64,000 bases of DNA, taken from assembly GCA_963817885.1 (NCBI GenBank), contig CAWFQE010000003.1:372001-436000 (forward strand). The letters run 5' to 3'. The notes under the pieces are model-generated. The model worked only from the letters and a program-made list of their open reading frames with translations, searched no databases and was not told where the DNA came from. This DNA comes from CAVOHU01 sp963817885 (lineage in GTDB: Bacteria > Acidobacteriota > Vicinamibacteria > Vicinamibacterales > JAKQTR01). The first letter of the stretch is position 1; each line of letters starts with the position of its first letter. The translations under genes and the position numbers were made by a program. Shown in pieces: positions 1 through 9,742 of the stretch.

Positions 1-2356
1 CATTGTCCACTCCCACTTCGACCCGCACCGTCCCCAATTCCAGGCTGCTGCGCAGGTTCAGCACACCGTACCCGCGGGTTGCCGTTTCATTGCGAACCTG
101 CGAGACGTCTCGCTTGTCGGCCACCAATATCCCTTCAAGCGTCGTGGTCAATCTACCCACGTTGTGAACGACGGCCAGCGTCGCGTTCAGCGGCATCATG
201 TGATAGAGCTGGTCACTGGTCGTCCGGTTCTCGCCTCTGACGACGCTCACCACACCGCTTGCCTGGAAACTGCCGTAGTCGCTCGTCCTCGCAAACAGGG
301 CACGACCGGACACGTCGATGCCGTACAGTCTGGCGGACTGATTCGCAAACTGAAGATAGACGAAGCCTCTCGTGGCGGTCGCGCTCGCCGTGACGGCGGC
401 GGAGCTGCCGCAGACGGTGGAGGGGCACCGTCGGGCATCAATGTAGTCCTGCACGTAAGTGTAATAGGGCGTAACGGCCAGTCCCCATTGGTTCCTGGAG
501 GCCGAATGCCAGCTCGCGGTCGCGCTGACGGTATGGGCGACTTCCGGGCTCAGATTGAGATTTCCGGTGTAGTAGTTGCCATCGCCGGCGAAGTTGATCA
601 TCTCCATCGCCATCGTGTTGGTCGACCAGGCGTAGCGCTCGTAGAGGTTCGGCGAGCGGGTCTTCCTGGCGTAGCCTGCCTCGAAATCCAGCGTGGCGCC
701 GGGCGCATACCGGCCGAGCGCCGTCAGGTCGAGGTTGCGGTCCGTGCGCTTGCGGTCGCGGGAATTGAAGGTGGTCGCAGGGTACAACGGAGCGCCATCG
801 TACATCATCGTGTTGTTGTAGCCCTGCACGGTTCCCGTATTCATCAGGACGGCTTCACCGCGCATTCCGAGCAAGGTGGTCCATTTCGGATTCCAGCGGG
901 CCTCCCATTCGGTGTAGACACCCAGCCGATCGCGCTGGCCGTGGTTGATGTTCATGAACGTATTTGGCGCCATGCCCCCGGTGGTATAGCCGGGCGGCAG
1001 GACGGCTGGCGACGGCGGCCACCAGTCATCCAAGCGGTAGCGCTGCGCCTCGACGCCAATCCTGAGATGTCCCCGCGTCGACCACACGACGTCGGTCTTG
1101 ACCACGGCCCCAAGCGTCCTGCCTTTCGTATTCATCGGCATGCCGGGCGCCAGGATGGTCGCCGCGCTACCGTAGACGTACTGCTTGTCGTTGGCGAAAT
1201 CCATCTTGTGCCGCGTCTGATCGGCGTAGACGCGCGCGTCCAACGCACCCCACGTGTATTGGCTGGAGTAGCGGAGCGTGCCACGTACGCTGTCGTTCGC
1301 GGTCATATCCATGCGCTGGTTCGGGAAACCCTGGTAGGGAATGTGTTGCACCCCCGCCGTGAACTCCACCTGATGCCTGTCACGCTTCAGCGCCAGCCCG
1401 AGCGCGTGATTCTGCGATTCGTATCTGGACGATCCGACGACGTTCCCGGCGAGATACCCGCGATCGGCGGCCGCCGGCCCGGCGGACTTGAAGTCCGCCG
1501 CCGCACGGTAGTTGTCGGAATGCGACACTGAGGCGTTGTAGGTCAGGCTCAGTGTCTCAGTCGCGATGAGTGCCCGCAGGTTGGCGCCGTAGGCGTTGGC
1601 GTTACTGCGATAGAACGACCCGGCCTGGCCCTTCAGCAGGGAGCGCTGTCCGGCCATGGCGAATTCCGGCGCAGGCGAGTTGACCGAAATCGTACCACCG
1701 ATGCTGTCGCCGCCCATGCTCACCGGCGTGATACCGGCGAACACGTCGATGCTGCCGACGTTGGACGGATCGATGTAGGACAGTGGAGGGTTCATGTGGT
1801 TTGCGCAGGCGGAAATCAAGTCCATGCCGTCCACCTTGATCCGCACCCGGTCGTCCGCCATGCCGTGAATGGCGGGAAGCGTCGAGACGCCGCCGTTGCC
1901 GTAGAAGCTGACGCCCGGCACGGCGTCGAGCATCGCCGCCGTATCGCTGGTTCTCACGGCGTGGAACGCGATCACCTCCTGCCCGAGCGTGGTTGGCGCG
2001 GCGGTGACTTGCACGACGGACTCGCGCCTCGCGAGACCCAGGGAGAAGTCGAGCGCCGAGGACCGGCCAGCTGTCACGACGACGTCACGCGTCGCCGCCT
2101 CGAACCCGAGGACGGCCGTCGTTACCTGATACCGGCCCGGGGGCAGGGCGTCGAAGACGTAGCGACCCGCCTGGTCCGTGAGCGTCGACCTCGCGAATTC
2201 CGAGTCGGTTCCCTTGATACTGATTGTGGCTCCCTGCAGGACCGCGCCGGTCTGGTCAAGCACGACCCCGGTGACGCTCCCCTGAGGCGCAGCCGTTTGC
2301 GCGAAGACCCCCAAGGGCAGAATCCAGAGTGAAACCAGGAGGACGATACAGCGCAT
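1..2356 (-). CDS. OprC/NosA-like TonB-dependent copper receptor (3' end cut by window)
   Basis: This is an outer-membrane receptor that probably imports copper or a copper complex with TonB energy. The frame is open from the ATG at 2356 to the window edge, about 785 codons, so the C-terminal barrel end is missing. A signal peptide ends near VFAQ (residue 20). A carboxypeptidase-regulatory-like domain follows (about 25-105), then the plug (about 125-230), then the barrel. The plug carries SACANHMNPPLSYI, which contains the CxxxM copper motif (C184, M188). The barrel carries RHKMDF, which gives HxM (H383, M385). OprC binds copper through the same pair of motifs at similar spacing, as known for that family. 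The neighbours (Cys-rich protein, Csp1-like protein) fit copper handling. A general TonB receptor for another metal remains possible, but both motifs together argue for copper. Confidence 0.8.
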   Translation of the reverse strand, partial: MRCIVLLVSLWILPLGVFAQTAAPQGSVTGVVLDQTGAVLQGATISIKGTDSEFARSTLTDQAGRYVFDALPPGRYQVTTAVLGFEAATRDVVVTAGRSSALDFSLGLARRESVVQVTAAPTTLGQEVIAFHAVRTSDTAAMLDAVPGVSFYGNGGVSTLPAIHGMADDRVRIKVDGMDLISACANHMNPPLSYIDPSNVGSIDVFAGITPVSMGGDSIGGTISVNSPAPEFAMAGQRSLLKGQAGSFYRSNANAYGANLRALIATETLSLTYNASVSHSDNYRAAADFKSAGPAAADRGYLAGNVVGSSRYESQNHALGLALKRDRHQVEFTAGVQHIPYQGFPNQRMDMTANDSVRGTLRYSSQYTWGALDARVYADQTRHKMDFANDKQYVYGSAATILAPGMPMNTKGRTLGAVVKTDVVWSTRGHLRIGVEAQRYRLDDWWPPSPAVLPPGYTTGGMAPNTFMNINHGQRDRLGVYTEWEARWNPKWTTLLGMRGEAVLMNTGTVQGYNNTMMYDGAPLYPATTFNSRDRKRTDRNLDLTALGRYAPGATLDFEAGYARKTRSPNLYERYAWSTNTMAMEMINFAGDGNYYTGNLNLSPEVAHTVSATASWHSASRNQWGLAVTPYYTYVQDYIDARRCPSTVCGSSAAVTASATATRGFVYLQFANQSARLYGIDVSGRALFARTSDYGSFQASGVVSVVRGENRTTSDQLYHMMPLNATLAVVHNVGRLTTTLEGILVADKRDVSQVRNETATRGYGVLNLRSSLELGTVRVEVGVDN

Positions 2357-2628
2357 GAGAGTGCTTCTCGACGAGGTCCGCCCGCTCGCCGCACGTCGTG
2401 CGGCGCTCACCACTACCGTTTGAAAGCGCCAGGAACGCGCGAAATGTCTGTGTGACATACAAGTCTCCGCCGGGCTCCGGCCCCGTTTCGCGAAGGGCGG
2501 CCCCCAAGATGGTACGTGCCTGTTTCGATGTGAGACGAGTGAGTTGGCCATCCGCGGCCCTGCACGAGCCTGGTACCGCCGGAGGACGCAGCCGACCCTC
2601 CGCGCGAGTGCTCACGCTCGCGCGATTC

Positions 2629-3030
2629 TCACCAGACGTGACGTCGAGAAGGACCGGAGGCGAGCCTGGGCGGAGGGGAAGGAGGAGCCGGGGTGAAGCT
2701 GGCGGCTGCCATGAGTTCGACCGGCGGCGCGATTCCGGACACGAGATCGACGCACTCGGCTCTCGGCGCAGGCACAATCGCCGCTTCATCGAGAATCGGC
2801 ATCTGCCCGGCGGGATGACGGTCGCAGTTCGGGCCGCAGCGAGTCGAGGCGTGCTGAGTCCGGCTGCACATCGGACACTGATCGCCGGAACCCTTCCGGC
2901 AACACGTACACTCGATGTCGCTCGAGCCTGCCGGGCAGCATCCGCCCGTCGTCGGGACGATCATGCCGGTGGCTTGCACCACCATCAGCACAATGGCCAC
3001 ATCGGAGAGGAGGCGTCGAATCGTTCGCAT
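2629..3030 (-). CDS. small exported Cys-rich protein next to copper receptor
   Basis: The protein has 133 residues. It begins with basic residues and a hydrophobic segment (about 8-26) that looks like a signal peptide or anchor. A Cys cluster follows: CC at 31-32, CTCC at 41-44, CPMC at 52-55 and single Cys at 65 and 69, with nearby His. The C-terminal third is Pro/Ser-rich and low in complexity. It lies 272 bases upstream of the OprC-like receptor on the same strand and is divergent from the RegB-like kinase. In Proteobacteria a small CPxC-containing DUF2946 protein often sits beside the copper receptor, and this protein has the same position and general form, but I cannot assign it to that family. 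A periplasmic copper-binding or donor role is inferred from context. Confidence 0.6.
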   Translation of the reverse strand: MRTIRRLLSDVAIVLMVVQATGMIVPTTGGCCPAGSSDIECTCCRKGSGDQCPMCSRTQHASTRCGPNCDRHPAGQMPILDEAAIVPAPRAECVDLVSGIAPPVELMAAASFTPAPPSPPPRLASGPSRRHVW

Positions 3031-3334
3031 CTGAGGGTTCGGTCGGACCTCGTCCGACGCGGCCCCCAGAGTCTAGCCGGCCCCGCAGTCGGGCACGATG
3101 GCACTTTGGTACCTCCACACGAGTATCAGAGTCCTGCGACAAATCGCCGCGACCTGACGGCGAGCGTGGTGCACTACACTCGGACTCATTTCTATGGAGT
3201 AGGCTCGGTCCGGGGCGCGAGCCGCGAGCCTGGAGCCGACTCCGGAGCCAGCGTATCAGCCCACGCGAGTTCCGGGACTAGACTGGACGAAGACCGGTCG
3301 TTGGATCGGGCCGATGAGGAGATGGGACCGCGCG
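3031..3334. other. divergent intergenic region, copper locus
   Basis: About 300 bases separate the Cys-rich gene (minus) from the RegB-like kinase (plus), so this region should hold the promoters for both. I saw no clear sigma-70 boxes and no convincing RegA or CueR-type palindrome. A GAGGAG ribosome-binding site lies at its right end, about 11 bases before the chosen kinase ATG. Confidence 0.5.
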
Positions 3335-4687
3335 ATGAACCTCCCGCCGATGACTGTAGCGACGAGCGTCGACGAGGCGACGTCGACGGCGATCCCGATG
3401 CGGAGTCCCACGCAGGTGCGTGACGAGGTCCGCGCCCGCTGGCTGGTGCGGGTTCGCTGGGGCGAGGTTTCCACTCAGGCCCTCGTCATCGCCGTCGCCG
3501 CGTCGTTCGGAGGCGCCGAGTTCCCGATCGGAACGCTACTCGGACTGCTGGCTGTCCTGGCGTCGACCAACGTGTGGCTCGTCTGGCGCCTGCGGTCCGG
3601 TGACCACATCCCGCAGCATACGCGCGGGATCGCCCTCGTCGTCGACACGGTCCTCACCACCGCGATGCTCTACCTGACGGGAGGTCCCTCGAACCCATTC
3701 AGCGTGTTCTACCTTGTGCTGATCACCATGGCGGCGGTGACGCTCGGCTCCCGCTGGACGTGGCTGGTTGCCGGCCTGGCGGTCGCCGGTTACGCCGCCC
3801 TCTTTCTAGGGGAGGTGCCGATGCCTGCCGACATGCACGACCACAGCGGCGGCACCTTCTCCGCACACATGCGCGCCATGTGGATCGCGCTGACCATGGC
3901 CGGCGTCCTGACGGCCTACTTCGTCACCCGCCTCGCGCGTACGATCGAACAGCGGGACCAGGACATCGAGCTGATGCGCGAGCGCGCCGGCCGCCACGAG
4001 CGCGTGGCGGCGCTGACCACCCTGGCCGCGGGTGCGGCCCACGAGCTGGCGACGCCCCTGGCCACCGTGATGGTGGCGGCGGGATCGCTCCATCGCGCGC
4101 TTGGCAAGCTGCCGGCTTCCGAGGTCGCGCAGTTCGCCGACGACGTGCAGCTGATTCGATCCGAGCTCGAACGCTGCCGCCGGATCCTCGACGGCATGGC
4201 GGCCGAAGCCGGCGATACGATTGGCGAACGGCTCGAGGCGGTCGTCGCCAGGGACGTCGTGTCTCAAGCCATTTCGACTCTGGATGCAGACGAGGCGTCT
4301 CGCGTGGACCTGCTCTGCGAAGGCCCTTCACGGCTGGTGGTGGTTCCCCGGAAGGCGACGTGCGGCGCGCTGGCCAGCCTCCTCCGCAACGCCCTCCAGG
4401 CCGGGGCGGCACCCGCGCGCGTCGCGGTTCGGATGTCCGCGGATGACCGCACCCTGTGTGTGGAGGTGCGCGACGCGGGCTGCGGCATGCCGCAGGACGT
4501 CCTGGCCCGGGCCGGCGACCCGTTCTTTACCACCCGGCCGCCAGGCCGCGGACGCGGGCTGGGCCTGTTTCTCGCGCGATCGCTCGCAGAACGGCTGGGC
4601 GGACGACTCCTGCTGACGTCGGCCGAAGGCCACGGGACAACGGCCAGCTTCGAATTACCGCTTGCTCCACCGATCGGAGAATGCTGA
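3335..4687 (+). CDS. RegB/PrrB/ActS-type redox sensor histidine kinase
   Basis: This is a membrane sensor kinase of about 450 residues. Roughly six transmembrane segments occupy residues 40-215. TGGPSNPF (residues 115-122) matches the GGxxNPF quinone-binding signature of RegB. The dimerization box is AAHELATPLATV with phospho-acceptor H236. ELERCRRIL places a Cys at 281, the position of the redox-active Cys of RegB (ADRCRDIL in that family). The ATPase domain shows N-box LLRNALQAG, G1 DAGCGMP and G2 GRGLGLFL. The ATG at 3335 is preferred over an upstream ATG at 3314 because of the GAGGAG site. The stop overlaps the regulator start as TGATG. Known RegB proteins sense quinone and redox state; sensing copper-driven redox stress here is inferred from the neighbours. 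Confidence 0.85.
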   Translation: MNLPPMTVATSVDEATSTAIPMRSPTQVRDEVRARWLVRVRWGEVSTQALVIAVAASFGGAEFPIGTLLGLLAVLASTNVWLVWRLRSGDHIPQHTRGIALVVDTVLTTAMLYLTGGPSNPFSVFYLVLITMAAVTLGSRWTWLVAGLAVAGYAALFLGEVPMPADMHDHSGGTFSAHMRAMWIALTMAGVLTAYFVTRLARTIEQRDQDIELMRERAGRHERVAALTTLAAGAAHELATPLATVMVAAGSLHRALGKLPASEVAQFADDVQLIRSELERCRRILDGMAAEAGDTIGERLEAVVARDVVSQAISTLDADEASRVDLLCEGPSRLVVVPRKATCGALASLLRNALQAGAAPARVAVRMSADDRTLCVEVRDAGCGMPQDVLARAGDPFFTTRPPGRGRGLGLFLARSLAERLGGRLLLTSAEGHGTTASFELPLAPPIGEC

Positions 4688-5247
4688 TGGCATCACCCTC
4701 CGAACTGGTGCGGACCCTGCTCATCGTCGAAGATGACCAGCCGCTTCGTCACAGGCTGGCATTGGCCTTTTCCGATCTCGGATTCGACACCCGCGAGGCG
4801 GGGGACTATGCCGCCGCCATGGCCGCCGCCGGCGAGGAATCGCCCGAGTACATGCTCGTGGACCTGCGGATGCCGGGACACTCGGGCCTGGATGTGATCC
4901 GTGACGTGAAGGCGCTGGATGCCGGTACGATCTGCGTGGTGCTCACAGGCTACGGCAGCATCGCCACCGCGCTCGAAGCCGTGAGAATCGGAGCCGCCGA
5001 CTACCTGACCAAGCCGGCCGACGTGGACGCGATTCTGGCCGCCTTCGATCGAGGCGATCGCCTGGGCCCCACGCCTGCAGGCCTGGACGAGAACCTCACG
5101 GTCCCGTCGCTGGCGAGGGTCGAGTGGGAACACATCAGCCGCGTGGTCACCGACTGCGGCGGCAATATCTCGAAAGCCGCGCGCATGCTGGGCTTGCACC
5201 GGCGATCGCTGCAGCGCAAGCTATCGAAGAACCCGGTTTCACGTTGA
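4687..5247 (+). CDS. RegA/PrrA/ActR-type response regulator
   Basis: The protein has 186 residues, close to the roughly 184 of RegA. The receiver domain holds the acidic pair at 16-17, phospho-acceptor D59 in LVDLRMPG and the conserved Lys in YLTKPAD. A short linker leads to a Fis-type helix-turn-helix, GNISKAARMLGLHRRSL, at the C terminus, the normal DNA-binding domain of this family. The start overlaps the kinase stop by one base, indicating translational coupling. An in-frame ATG at 4681 is an alternative start. The last 9 bases overlap the convergent PilZ gene. RegA proteins usually control respiration and redox genes; the copper genes on either side are plausible local targets, but I found no binding site. 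Confidence 0.85.
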   Translation: MASPSELVRTLLIVEDDQPLRHRLALAFSDLGFDTREAGDYAAAMAAAGEESPEYMLVDLRMPGHSGLDVIRDVKALDAGTICVVLTGYGSIATALEAVRIGAADYLTKPADVDAILAAFDRGDRLGPTPAGLDENLTVPSLARVEWEHISRVVTDCGGNISKAARMLGLHRRSLQRKLSKNPVSR

Positions 5248-5748
5248 CTGTGTGAGGCCGCCTTCGGTCGGTGCTGTCAATGGGCGGGGCTTCGCCGATC
5301 TCAGACGCCGGCCAGACACGGCCGGCGACTCGGCACATCCGGCCTGGCGTCCTCCGTGGCACAGGCCGAGCAGCCACCCGGCGCGAGCGTTGCGGCAATC
5401 GGAGACGGCCCCGCTCGCCGGCTGAAATCGGTACTGATCGATGCTGACGGCGACGCTGTCCTGGTCGACCCGGCTGACCCCTCCCCGACAAATCGCCACA
5501 GCACCCAGGGGGTCCTGGTGTCCAGGAAATCCCATCACGAATATCAGACGGTCGCCCACGCGAACTTCGGAACCCGTTCGCGCGAAGACGACCGAACTTC
5601 GGCTGATGTCGCGCGTCACGCCGGTTCCCCACGCGCCGGTCGTCCTGACGTAGTAACGCAACGACAGGGTGACTTGGAACACGCGGGCCGGCACGTAGCG
5701 TCGGAGGGCTCCGTTGCGGGTCTTCCCGCTCGTGGATGGGCTCAACAT
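5239..5748 (-). CDS. PilZ-like domain protein
   Basis: The protein has 169 residues. Residues about 15-115 resemble the PilZ-like domains common in Acidobacteriota: LSLRYYVRTTGAWGTGVTRD, then DISRSSVVF in place of the canonical D/NxSxxG box, and a closing SIDQYRFQP strand. The Gly of the box is replaced by Val and the upstream Arg motif is unclear, so c-di-GMP binding is uncertain. The last 50 or so residues are Arg/Gly-rich, look unlike a folded domain and may be read-through or a frame slip. It converges on the RegA-like gene with a 9-base overlap. Confidence 0.6.
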   Translation of the reverse strand: MLSPSTSGKTRNGALRRYVPARVFQVTLSLRYYVRTTGAWGTGVTRDISRSSVVFARTGSEVRVGDRLIFVMGFPGHQDPLGAVAICRGGVSRVDQDSVAVSIDQYRFQPASGAVSDCRNARAGWLLGLCHGGRQAGCAESPAVSGRRLRSAKPRPLTAPTEGGLTQST

Positions 5749-6107
5749 GAGAGGATTCTAGCGCCCGCTTGGCGATTCGAGAATGTGGCGTGTGGTCGCA
5801 CTGGACGGCGTGGGGTGCGGTAGAGTGTCGCACCGGGGCCGAACACGACGTGCATTGCAGGCTTCCTTGGATTCCTGCCCGGTGGCCGAAGTGGCCGGTG
5901 GCCCATCGTACCGCGCGGTATCACCGACTCCCGAGAGGACCGGCGCCGGCAGGGCGAGAATGTGCAGCATCCGGGCGGAACTATCCCGGAGCAGTGCGCG
6001 CGGCCACCCGCCTGCGCGAAAGGCAGGCGACCTCGCGAAGAGGGCTCGCCACGAACACACGTGTAGACGTCAGGGCGTTCGGCTGAGTCCGCCGACGTTC
6101 AGCCTGA
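5749..6107. other. gene-free stretch between PilZ and Csp1-like genes
   Basis: There is no convincing gene in these 359 bases. It is the upstream region of the PilZ gene and the downstream region of the Csp1-like gene, both on the minus strand. A hairpin CGCCTGC-(loop)-GCAGGCG lies near 6010-6030 without a T tract, so it is at best a weak terminator or processing site. Confidence 0.4.
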
Positions 6108-6599
6108 CTACGCGGCCAGCGCGCGACACGCTTTTTCGCACGCCAGGCACGACTCGTAGCAGGCCTTGCACGCGAGATGCATGCCCATGGCCCAATGCTC
6201 CTGATGTGCGAGGCAGGCCTGGGCGCAGGTCTTGCACCCGTCAGCGCAGACGAGTGCCAGTCGCTTGGCGAGGGCGGATTCGGCGCTCGAGAGGGCCAGC
6301 ATCGCGCGGCACAACGCGAGCATGTCGTGCACGCTGATGTTGCACGGACCCATCTTGGTGTTCCCGGCCGCCAACTCCTTCGAGCAATGCGCGACGCACC
6401 CCTCACCCGTCCGAACGCACTCGGCGGTGGTCTTTTGGACGTCGCCAAACACCGTCCCGGCGTCCGCGGTGCTCGCAAGCTTGGCAGTGGCCTTTGATGC
6501 CGCCTGCCCGGCGACCACCGTCTGGCCAACCATACCGGCAGCCGTCACCGTGCCGACCGCAATTCCCATCTGCTGCAGAAACGTGCGTCGCTCGGTCAT
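6108..6599 (-). CDS. Tat-exported Csp1-like four-helix copper-storage protein
   Basis: The protein has 163 residues. The N terminus ERRTFLQQMG is a twin-arginine signal followed by a hydrophobic stretch to about residue 35. The mature part holds 14 Cys (61, 68, 72, 86, 97, 118, 122, 125, 129, 144, 147, 151, 154, 158), mostly as CxxxC and CxxC on predicted helices, plus several His and Met. This is the pattern of Csp1 copper-storage proteins, Tat-exported four-helix bundles lined with about 13 Cys that bind many Cu(I) ions. The start is set by GGGGGAG five bases upstream; a longer in-frame extension to 6719 lacks a signal. With the OprC-like receptor it suggests an uptake-and-store route for copper. 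Confidence 0.85.
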   Translation of the reverse strand: MTERRTFLQQMGIAVGTVTAAGMVGQTVVAGQAASKATAKLASTADAGTVFGDVQKTTAECVRTGEGCVAHCSKELAAGNTKMGPCNISVHDMLALCRAMLALSSAESALAKRLALVCADGCKTCAQACLAHQEHWAMGMHLACKACYESCLACEKACRALAA

Positions 6600-6809
6600 G
6601 TCGTCTCCCCCAATCATGAACCCGCTCCTCAAGAGGATGTCTACGCACGACAATCCTAGCAAAGTCCGGGGCAGTTTGGGGGGCCGGACCTGGCGGCGCG
6701 GTCCCTGAGGTGGAGGCACCGCTCTCCTTACTCAGGGCACCCGCCCGGGTCGGACGACGAGCCGCCACCGGCCCGCTCTAGAATGGCGCGATTCGACCCG
6801 ACGCGGCGG

Positions 6810-9406
6810 TCAGAACGTCACCCCCACCTGGACCTGGTACGCTCGCGGCGTGACGAAATGTGTGCCGCTGAAGGTCGACAGGAAGTTGTACAGCGCTTCC
6901 GTGTTCGTCAGGTTGATCACGCTGACTCGCAGCTTCACCTTGAGCCTCTCGCTCGAGAACAGGTTGTCCGTTCCGAGGCCGAGATCGAAGAGATGGCGCG
7001 GCGCCACTCGCGTCGGGTTGTTCAACGGATCGCCGGCGCCCGCGGCTGGCACGACCAGCCGGCTGGCCGTGAGGCTTCCGGGCGCGCACGCCGTGAAGCC
7101 CGCCGTCGGCGTCGCCGGTACACCGCCGCAGGACACACCGGCGGCCGCCTGCTGCGCAGGCGTGAGCGTGAGCAGGTCGTTGACGTCGCCGATGGAACTG
7201 GCGACCAGCCCCGAGTCGTATCGCCAGTTGAGCGCGATCCAGGTGCCGGTCCGCTTGTCGACGACGTACTGGACGTTGGTCGTCGTGTTGAGCTTCTGAT
7301 CGTGATCGATCCGGAAGGAACAGCCTGGCGTGTCGCACGGCGGCGCGAGCAGCACGCCGCCGACGCCCGGCGGGAAGAAGATGGCGTTGGTGTGCGCCAT
7401 CACGACGAACGCGCTGAGACCTCCATGCTCGACCAGATTGACCCGGGCCGTGAAGCCGTTGAGGTTCGAGTGGTCCCACGACACCGGGAAGACGATCGGC
7501 GTGTTGAACAGCACGTTGAAGTCGTAGCCGTTGACGGTGTGCTTGTAGAAGTAGCCGACGTCGGCGACTAGCCAACTGCCAAGGGCCTGCTCGATGCCCA
7601 CTTCCATCTGATCCCGCTTGCCGGGCTGCGGAGGGTTGGCCGTGCCCGTGAGGGCCTCAGCGCCCACGCCGCTCGAGAGCAGCAGGTTCTCGTTGTACGG
7701 CGTCTCGAGCGTCCGGCCGTACGAGGCACGCAGCACGGTAGTGCTTGCCGGAATCGAGTAGGAGACGCCCAGGCGCGGCTGGAGCAGCGTCGCCGTTGTC
7801 AGACCGTCGTAGTGATCGAGCCGCACCCCGACCTTGAAGGTGGCGTGGCCAGCCTTGACTTCGTCCTGCACGTAGGCAGCCTGTTGCTTGATCGTCCTGC
7901 CTGGCGTGGTACGCGAACGGCGACCCCACCCCGCGTCAGGTCGAAGGCGAGCAGAGTTGGCGTGAAGCCGGGATTCGCGGCCAGGGCGCCGACGCATTGG
8001 CCGGGGTCCATCAGCGCGGGGTCGCCGGACGGGTTGCCGTTGGGATCCAGGCACGGCGAGTTGAACGCCGGGTCGGTGAACCCGATGCGTGAAGTGTTCG
8101 TCCAGCTTCGTCGCGCTGACCGTGGCTCCAATCTTGACGATTGTGATTCCCGGTCGAGTACGCGAGGTCCGCTTTGATCCCGAGATTCGTCAGCTTCCGG
8201 TTCTGGCTCACCGTGCCGGGCTGGTCAGCGAAGGGATCGGGGCTCGGCGTGTAGGTGAGGTGATCCTGACGCACGTAGGCGTTGGCCGTGAACAGCGTCT
8301 TCGATCCGATCACCTGCGACAGCCCAGGCGCCACGTTGAACGTGTCGATCTGCTGATGCTGGGCCTGGCCGACCGCCGCCGCGTCCAGGCTGTTCGGCAC
8401 GTCGAACGACGACCGCGCGGCCTGGAGGTTGAGATGGAACGTGCCCTGGGAACCGACCTTGGCGTCCACCCGATCGAAGACCGACATCTGATTCCCGGTG
8501 TCGTGCGTGGCCTGGAATTCAGGCGGATCGAGGAATCGATCCGTCCGCATGCCGCTCACTGACAGAAAGTTGCCGACCTCATGTGAACCCGCACCGAGGT
8601 TGAGGTCGAAGGTCGGGCTCTTGAACGATCCGTATCCGAACGACAAGCTGCCGGTCGGTTTCGCGATGATCGAGGCCGGACTTCGTGACGATGTGGACGA
8701 CGAGGCTGCTCTTGTCGCCGTACTCCGCTGGCGCCACTCCCGTGATGACTTCCATCGAGTCGATGGCGTCCGGCGAAATCTGGTTCGAATACAGGCGGCT
8801 CTGCTGGTCGGTCACCGGCTGGTTGTCGATGGAGAACTGGGTCTGGGCGTGGTCGCCGACCGGATGGAAGAACCCGTTCGAGTCCGACACGACGCCAGGA
8901 GATGCCAGCGTGATGACCTGGTTCAGTCCGGACGACGATTCGATCGGGAGCGTCGAAATCAGGCTCTTGTCGATGTCCGTGTGTGCGCTGGGGTCGCGCT
9001 CCACGAGGTCCTCGGCATGGCCGACCACGTTGACCGTGGTCGACGCGGCGGCGAGGACCAGCGTGAGATCAAGGGTGATCGGGACCGCCGTGCGCACGTC
9101 CACGTCGCGTGCGAGTGTCTGAAATCCCTGGACCTCGACTGACAGGTGATACGGGTTGGGCGGGAGGTTGTTGAACACATACCGGCCCGTCGCGTCGGTC
9201 GTTGTCATACGAAGGAAGCCGGTGACGGGGTTGCTGATCCTGACGTCGACCGCCTGCATCACCCCGCCGGTCGGATCCTTGACGGTGCCCCGCAGCGTGC
9301 CGGCACCGCCGAGCCCCTGGCCCCGTGCCGCCGTGGCTGCGAAAGGAGCAAGACAGACCAACGCGGCAACGACTGTCGAGCACACGGGAGTGCGCCACTT
9401 CGTCAT
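6810..9406 (-). pseudogene. TonB-dependent receptor broken by about five +1 frameshifts
   Basis: Read through its frame changes, this is a full-length receptor. The ATG at 9406 has GGAGGTCCT before it. A signal peptide, a carboxypeptidase-regulatory-like domain and a plug run to about 8667 (SLVVHIVTKSGLD), and a barrel ends in VGVTF at 6810. Frames change near 8667, 8150, 8095, 7925 and 7910. At each point removing one base restores a sensible receptor sequence, for example continuing as AKPTGSLSFGYGSF. Barrel strands on both sides are well preserved. Insertion-type errors in the assembly are therefore more likely than true decay. The substrate is unknown. It is divergent from the LytS-like kinase. 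Confidence 0.75.
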
Positions 9407-9742
9407 AGGACCTCCGCTTGACTGGGCGTCCGCCGGCCGGAATATTGTTGAAGGTGCCAACACGAGCAGACTAGCAAGATCCCGCCGAGGCGACGACAGG
9501 AAGCGAACGAATGGTCTTTTCGGGGGTATGGGCGTCGAGAATCGACCTATAGATGGCGCCGGCGTCGACCGGATCGGCGTTGCGAATCGGAGCGTCGATC
9601 CTGGTGAGGCCGGCGACCGGAATCCAGAGTGTGGGGCGGATCGGCCCTCCAGGGGCCGGTTGCGCGATGCGTGGCGACGACGGCCGGCCCGTCGAGCCGG
9701 TCGCCGCCATCATGGTTGACGATCCTCGAGTCTGAAGGTACC

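Noticed and set aside
164..1531. 455-codon plus-strand frame at window start
   Set aside because: It is antisense to the OprC-like receptor, whose frame runs uninterrupted to the window edge and carries conserved motifs.
6810..9406. Programmed frameshifting in the TonB receptor
   Set aside because: Several scattered +1 changes without a common slippery sequence; similar patches affect unrelated genes.
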